NCBI GenBank assembly: GCA_024364735.1 | Contig: JAGFNQ010001609.1 | Coordinates: 186,001 to 250,000, forward strand | DNA from: Boesenbergia rotunda | Taxonomy: Eukaryota; Streptophyta; Magnoliopsida; Zingiberales; Zingiberaceae | Direction: 5' to 3' | Length of the DNA stretch: 64,000 nucleotides | Shown here: piece by piece, positions 60,433-64,000 of the stretch | How positions within the stretch are numbered: position 1 is the first letter of the stretch | Layout: the number at the start of each line of letters is the position of its first letter | Notes under the pieces: generated by a model | Database searches by the model: none | What the model saw: the letters and a program-made list of their open reading frames with translations, nothing else | What the model was told of the DNA's origin: nothing | Program-made: the position numbers and the translations under genes

Positions 60433-61356
60433 TGATAGATCGATCGGCGTGCTAGAGGGGGGGTGAATAGCACATTTTCGGTTGAATCTCTACAAGGTTA
60501 TTAGCGCAGCGGAAACAATAATATGCAAAAGAATATAAGAACAATGCTAACAACAATACTTTACTTGGTATCCACCCAAATGGGTGACTAATCCAAGGAT
60601 CCACGCACGTACACCACTTCCACTATGAAAAATCTCCTTCAGGTGGAGAAACCTTTACAGTGGTGGTCTTCCTCTTTACAGAATGTAGTAAATGGGAGAG
60701 AGGAAGTTGAGAAAGCTTTTCACATGAGCAACACTTTGTTATAGTACGGAACCGTACCGCTCACGTGCAAAAAGGTCCTCCTTTTATAGGAGAACAGGAC
60801 AAACTCGCAGTCTGTCCAGCCTCGCACCAGTCGACTGCTCCTGGGGCAGTCGACTGGTCTAGCATTAATTGCTAGCCAACGACTAGCCAACGGCTAGTTT
60901 AGGGGTGTTACCAGTCGACTGGTAGAAGGCTGAAAACCTTCTGTGACTTTTAGCAGTCGACTGCCCTCCGGCCAGTCGACTGCCCTGCCTCTCAGCTTAG
61001 TTTCAGCCACTCCGAACCTTCTCCTTCACGTGTGCCTTCAGGTCCACTCCCTTGGCTCGCCTCTTGAAGTTATCTTCCTCTGGCTCTCGTCCCTCGGATG
61101 CGCACACAAGCCTTCCCTTGGCTTGTCTCCATGCCACCCTTCACGTGTGCCCTTGAAGTCCACTTCCCGGCTTGCCCTTGGAGTCCTCCTCCCTCGGCTC
61201 TCGTCCCTCATATTTGTTCACCATGTGTGATCCTCCAAGTCCTGCAAACTCAATCACACACATCAAATGCAACATAACACTCTAACCTTAAACATATTCA
61301 CACACACACATCAAAACCATGATCTTCCAATCATTTTAGGGCTGATTGCCTCAACA
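60433..61356 (-). mobile_element. Element E 3' LTR
   Basis: 924 bp; minus strand TGTTGAGGCAATC to ATCGATCTATCA. On the minus strand: a duplicated ~115-bp block with CACGTG words (around 61025 and 61142), the palindrome cluster (60980-60830), a TATA box (CTATAAAAGG, plus 60780-60789), then R-U5 with the CACCCCCCCTCTAG end. The TG and CA termini, adjoining purine tract and downstream pol agree. Confidence 0.85.
60830..60980 (-). promoter_or_regulatory. GTCGAC palindrome cluster upstream of TATA (element E)
   Basis: GTCGAC starts at 60830/60849 and 60956/60975, both pairs 19 bp apart, plus a single copy at 60914. Each copy extends to CAGTCGACTG, and the single one to the 14-bp perfect palindrome ACCAGTCGACTGGT (60910-60923). 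The cluster is 40-200 bp upstream of the TATA box on the transcribed strand, the same place as the GGCGCC pairs of element S and S2. One further copy lies in the interior at 61819. Confidence 0.7.
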
Positions 61357-62302
61357 ATCTTCCCCTTTTTGATGTGTGACAATATGTTTAAGTTTAGAGA
61401 TAAATAACAACCAACAATAATTGTAACAATAGATAGCAATTGAAAAAACATAAGACATAGCAAACCTAAGAGGTAACCTCCCCCTTAATCCATGTCTTCT
61501 CCTATTTTCAATTCTACTCATAATCCAAGTTAAGTTTCCACTTAACACTAAACAACATTAAAAATGTAAGACATATCAAAACCTAAGAGGTAACCTCCCC
61601 CTTAATCCATGTCTTCTCCTATTTTTAATCATCCAAGGTCTAAGTTAGACAAAATACCTCAAACCATCCATTTCAAGTTAAAATTCTAACTTAAACCACC
61701 CATTCTCCCCCTTTGACACCATCAAAATGATTGCCTCAAGCAACCCAACCCTGGGGCATCAAATGAGAGAAAGTTGGATTTCTGAAAAAGTTGACGGAAT
61801 CTGAAAACAAGCGTGCCAGTCGACTGCCATGATACCCTGTCAGTGACAAATTCCAGGTTCTATGTCGAAATTCAGAAACCTCTATAAAAATCCAAAAAAT
61901 TCTAAAAACTTGCAGACATGTTTGAAATGATATACTCTATCAAAGAAAAATATTAGTCCATATAAAATTTCAAACATGCATAACTTTTGATAAAAATCCA
62001 AAATCCTTGAAAACCACTAAGTTTTGTACCAAACTTACAATCTAATTTTGCAAGTATAAAACTTTTAAAAGCATGACAAAGCATATAAAGCATAAAATGA
62101 TTTTCAAAGGTTTAAAATGTCCAACTATGATCTTTGGGCAAAGTGTCCATTAATTAAACACTTGCCTTCCCCATAGTTGGTCTAGTTTTCATATTTTGAT
62201 ACTTTTAATGATTCAACAATGTGCCACAAGCACAAGTGAATCAAATGTATCACCCTAGTGAATCAAGCACAGTTTTTCAAATCTAATATCCTAAAGTTCA
62301 TC
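61357..62302 (-). other. Element E non-coding 3' region with multiple polypurine tracts
   Basis: The region between the pol stop and the LTR. The tract adjoining the LTR is minus-strand AAAAAGGGGAAGAT (61357-61370). Two near-identical blocks around CCTAAGAGGTAACCTCCCCC at 61465 and 61582 form a 117-bp tandem duplication that includes a polypurine tract each. The rest is AT-rich, with one stray CAGTCGACTG. Confidence 0.7.
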
Positions 62303-64000
62303 CTATACTTCTACAAAACACATTCCAAGGCCTCTTCTTAAGGATGTAAACTCTGATTCGGGAAGAGGCTTGGTAAAAATGTCGGCTAAGTTTGACTTTG
62401 ATTCAACATAGTGTAGTTCTATGTCTCCCCTTGCCACATGGTCTCTAATGAAGTGATGTTTCACTTAATGTGTTTTGTTCTAGAATGGTGAATCGGATTT
62501 TTGGTCAAATTGATTGTAATTACATTATCACACAAGACTTTGACCTTGGTATAATGTAACTCATAATCTTCTAAAGTGTGCATGATCCAAAGGAGTTGGG
62601 AAACACACCCACCCATTGTCGCATATTCAGCCTCCGTTGTTGATAAGGCAACGCATGGTTGTTTCCTACTACTCCAACTAACTAAGGAAGAACCAAGAAA
62701 TTGACACCCTCCACTAGTACTCTTCCTATCTAGCTTACAACCCGCATAGTCCGAGTCGGTGTATCCAATAAGATCAACACTAGGGGTTCTAGGATACTAA
62801 AGTCCGACATTGAGGGTACCCTTGACATACCTTAGGATACTCTTAACTACAACTAAATGTGACTCTTTGGCACAAGATTGGTATCTTGCACACATACCTA
62901 CCGCAAAAAGTATATCGGGTCTACTAGCGGTTAGGTATAGTAAGCTACCAATCATGCTCATATATTGCGTAGAGTCCACCATTTTCCCTTCAAGGTCACT
63001 ATCCATTTTCACATTGGTTCCTATGGGGGTAGATGCTACTTTAGTATTTTCTAAGCAAAATTTCTTTAACATTTTCTTAGCATATTTAGTTTGAAAGACA
63101 TGTGTTCCTTCATTAGTTTGCTTGACTTGAAGTCCTAAAAAGAAGGTTAGCTCTCCTACAAGACTCATCTCAAATTCATCTTCCATACATTTGATGAATT
63201 CTTGTAGGAAGTCATTGTTTGTTGACCCAAAAATGATATCATCGACATACACTTGGGCAACAAATATGTCCTTATCCTTAGATTTTAGGAACAAAGTAGG
63301 GTCAATTGTTCCTCTCCTAAACCCCTTAGACACTAGAAATAAAGAAAGCCTTTGATACCAAGCCCGGGGAGCTTGTTTCAATCTATATAATACTTTTCTC
63401 AATTTGTAAACGTATCTTCGATAATTAGGGTCCTCAAACTTGGGGGGTTGTTCTACATAGACCTCTTCCTTAATGATCCCATTAAGGAATGCCGACTTCA
63501 CATCCATTTGGTGAAGTGTGAAACCCATGTGAGCGGCATAGGCTAGTAGAATTCTAATAGATTCTAATCTAGCTACGGGGGCATAAATCTCATCATAGTC
63601 TAATCCCTCCACTTGGTTAAACCCCCTAGCTACCAATCTAGCCTTGTTCCTAGTGATTTTACCGTGGTCATCTAGCTTGTTCCTAAAGACCCATCTTGTG
63701 GTTACAATGGTGCAATCATTGGGCCAAGGAACCAACTCCCAAACCTCACTTCTCTCAAATTGATTTAGCTCTTCTTGCATGGCTAAGACTCAATCTACAT
63801 CTCCCAATGCTACATCAATAGACTTGGGTTCTAATTGAGAGATTAAAGCTATTTGACTAGTTTGATCCCTAAAGTAGGACCTAGTCCTTACTCCTTGAGT
63901 GACATCACCCACTATTTGGTCAATAGGGTGATCTTGGTGATGTCTCAAGGGCCTAGAAGTTGTGGGTTCATTGACTACTTCTTCCTCGTCCTCTAGGGTA
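62303..64000 (-). pseudogene. Element E reverse transcriptase and RNase H (partial, with stops)
   Basis: The minus-strand frame enters from the right edge. Copia RT is at about 63780-62950: TRWVFRNKLDDHGKI, QMDVKSAFLNG, and an intact active site YVDDIIFGS. RNase H is at about 62770-62470 with its acidic residues present (GYTDSDYAG, STTEAEYA, LCDN). Defects: TGA at 63790-63792 and TAG at 62797-62799, both at positions normally Trp, and a one-base loss near 62467 after SRTKHIK. The remaining C terminus continues in the shifted frame to a stop at 62303-62305. The core RT is open for 327 codons. Confidence 0.88.

Larger units (their letters stand above)
60433..64000 (-). mobile_element. Sirevirus-like Copia element E (5' part outside the window)
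   Basis: It begins with its 3' LTR (60433-61356), followed by a polypurine tract and on the minus strand by the 3' half of pol. The 5' LTR, gag, protease and integrase lie beyond 64000. Repeated GGGGGAG tracts (plus-strand CTCCCCCTT at about 61478 and 61596, CTCCCCCTTT at 61705) and a palindrome-rich LTR promoter point to the Sirevirus lineage. The target duplication cannot be checked. Confidence 0.85.

Overview
The window is nuclear DNA from a flowering plant with a large, retrotransposon-packed genome. One host gene has plant GT-AG introns and a plant-specific methyltransferase product; almost everything else is LTR retrotransposon sequence. The gene sequence and the style of the LTRs suggest a monocot, possibly a ginger relative (Zingiberales), but that placement is a guess. 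I see no rRNA or tRNA genes, CRISPR arrays or bacterial features.

Left part (1-20.0 kb): a truncated Copia-type LTR (family A, minus strand) leaves the window at base 1. The only host gene, a PMT24/25/26-type putative methyltransferase, follows at about 4.64-11.54 kb on the plus strand, with eight coding exons and a 5'UTR intron. Exon 1 carries a one-base frameshift in its acidic linker. A tRNA-derived SINE with 17-bp target duplications sits in intron 2. Downstream lie a decayed Ty3 gag, LTR scraps, a second family-A copy in inverted orientation, and a family-C solo LTR inserted, inverted, inside another family-C LTR.

Centre (20-58 kb): after an AT-rich stretch and a decayed Copia PR-integrase remnant comes a deep nest. 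Every junction below shows a 5-bp target duplication. A Copia element C (minus, 24900-57559, GTTAG) sits in an older repeat D. Its 3' LTR was hit by a Sirevirus-like gag-only element S (minus, 26654-37245, CATTA), and S's 5' LTR was then hit by solo LTR T1 (33400-36113, GGCGC). Element C's gag was hit by a Tekay/Del-type chromovirus (plus, 40488-53982, AAACT), whose pol was then hit by solo LTR T2 (45033-48142, GAGAG). By eye, LTR divergence falls with nesting depth (C about 6-10%, S about 2-3%, chromovirus about 1-2%), which agrees with the insertion order.

Right part (58-64 kb): an unassigned stretch and another family-C LTR fragment, which is interrupted by a second Sirevirus-like Copia element E (minus, from 60433). 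Its 3' LTR, multiple polypurine tracts and RT/RNase H are visible before it runs off the right edge.

The most unusual signal is in the LTR promoters of the Sirevirus-like elements. Just upstream of the TATA box, two related LTR types (S and a solo LTR) and element E carry pairs of short perfect palindromes (GGCGCC in S and the solo LTR, GTCGAC in E) at a near-fixed 18-19 bp register. The core sequence differs while the layout is kept. Palindrome-rich LTR promoter regions are known from maize Sireviruses; the fixed register and core turnover are what deserve checking. No element in the window has an intact open polyprotein.
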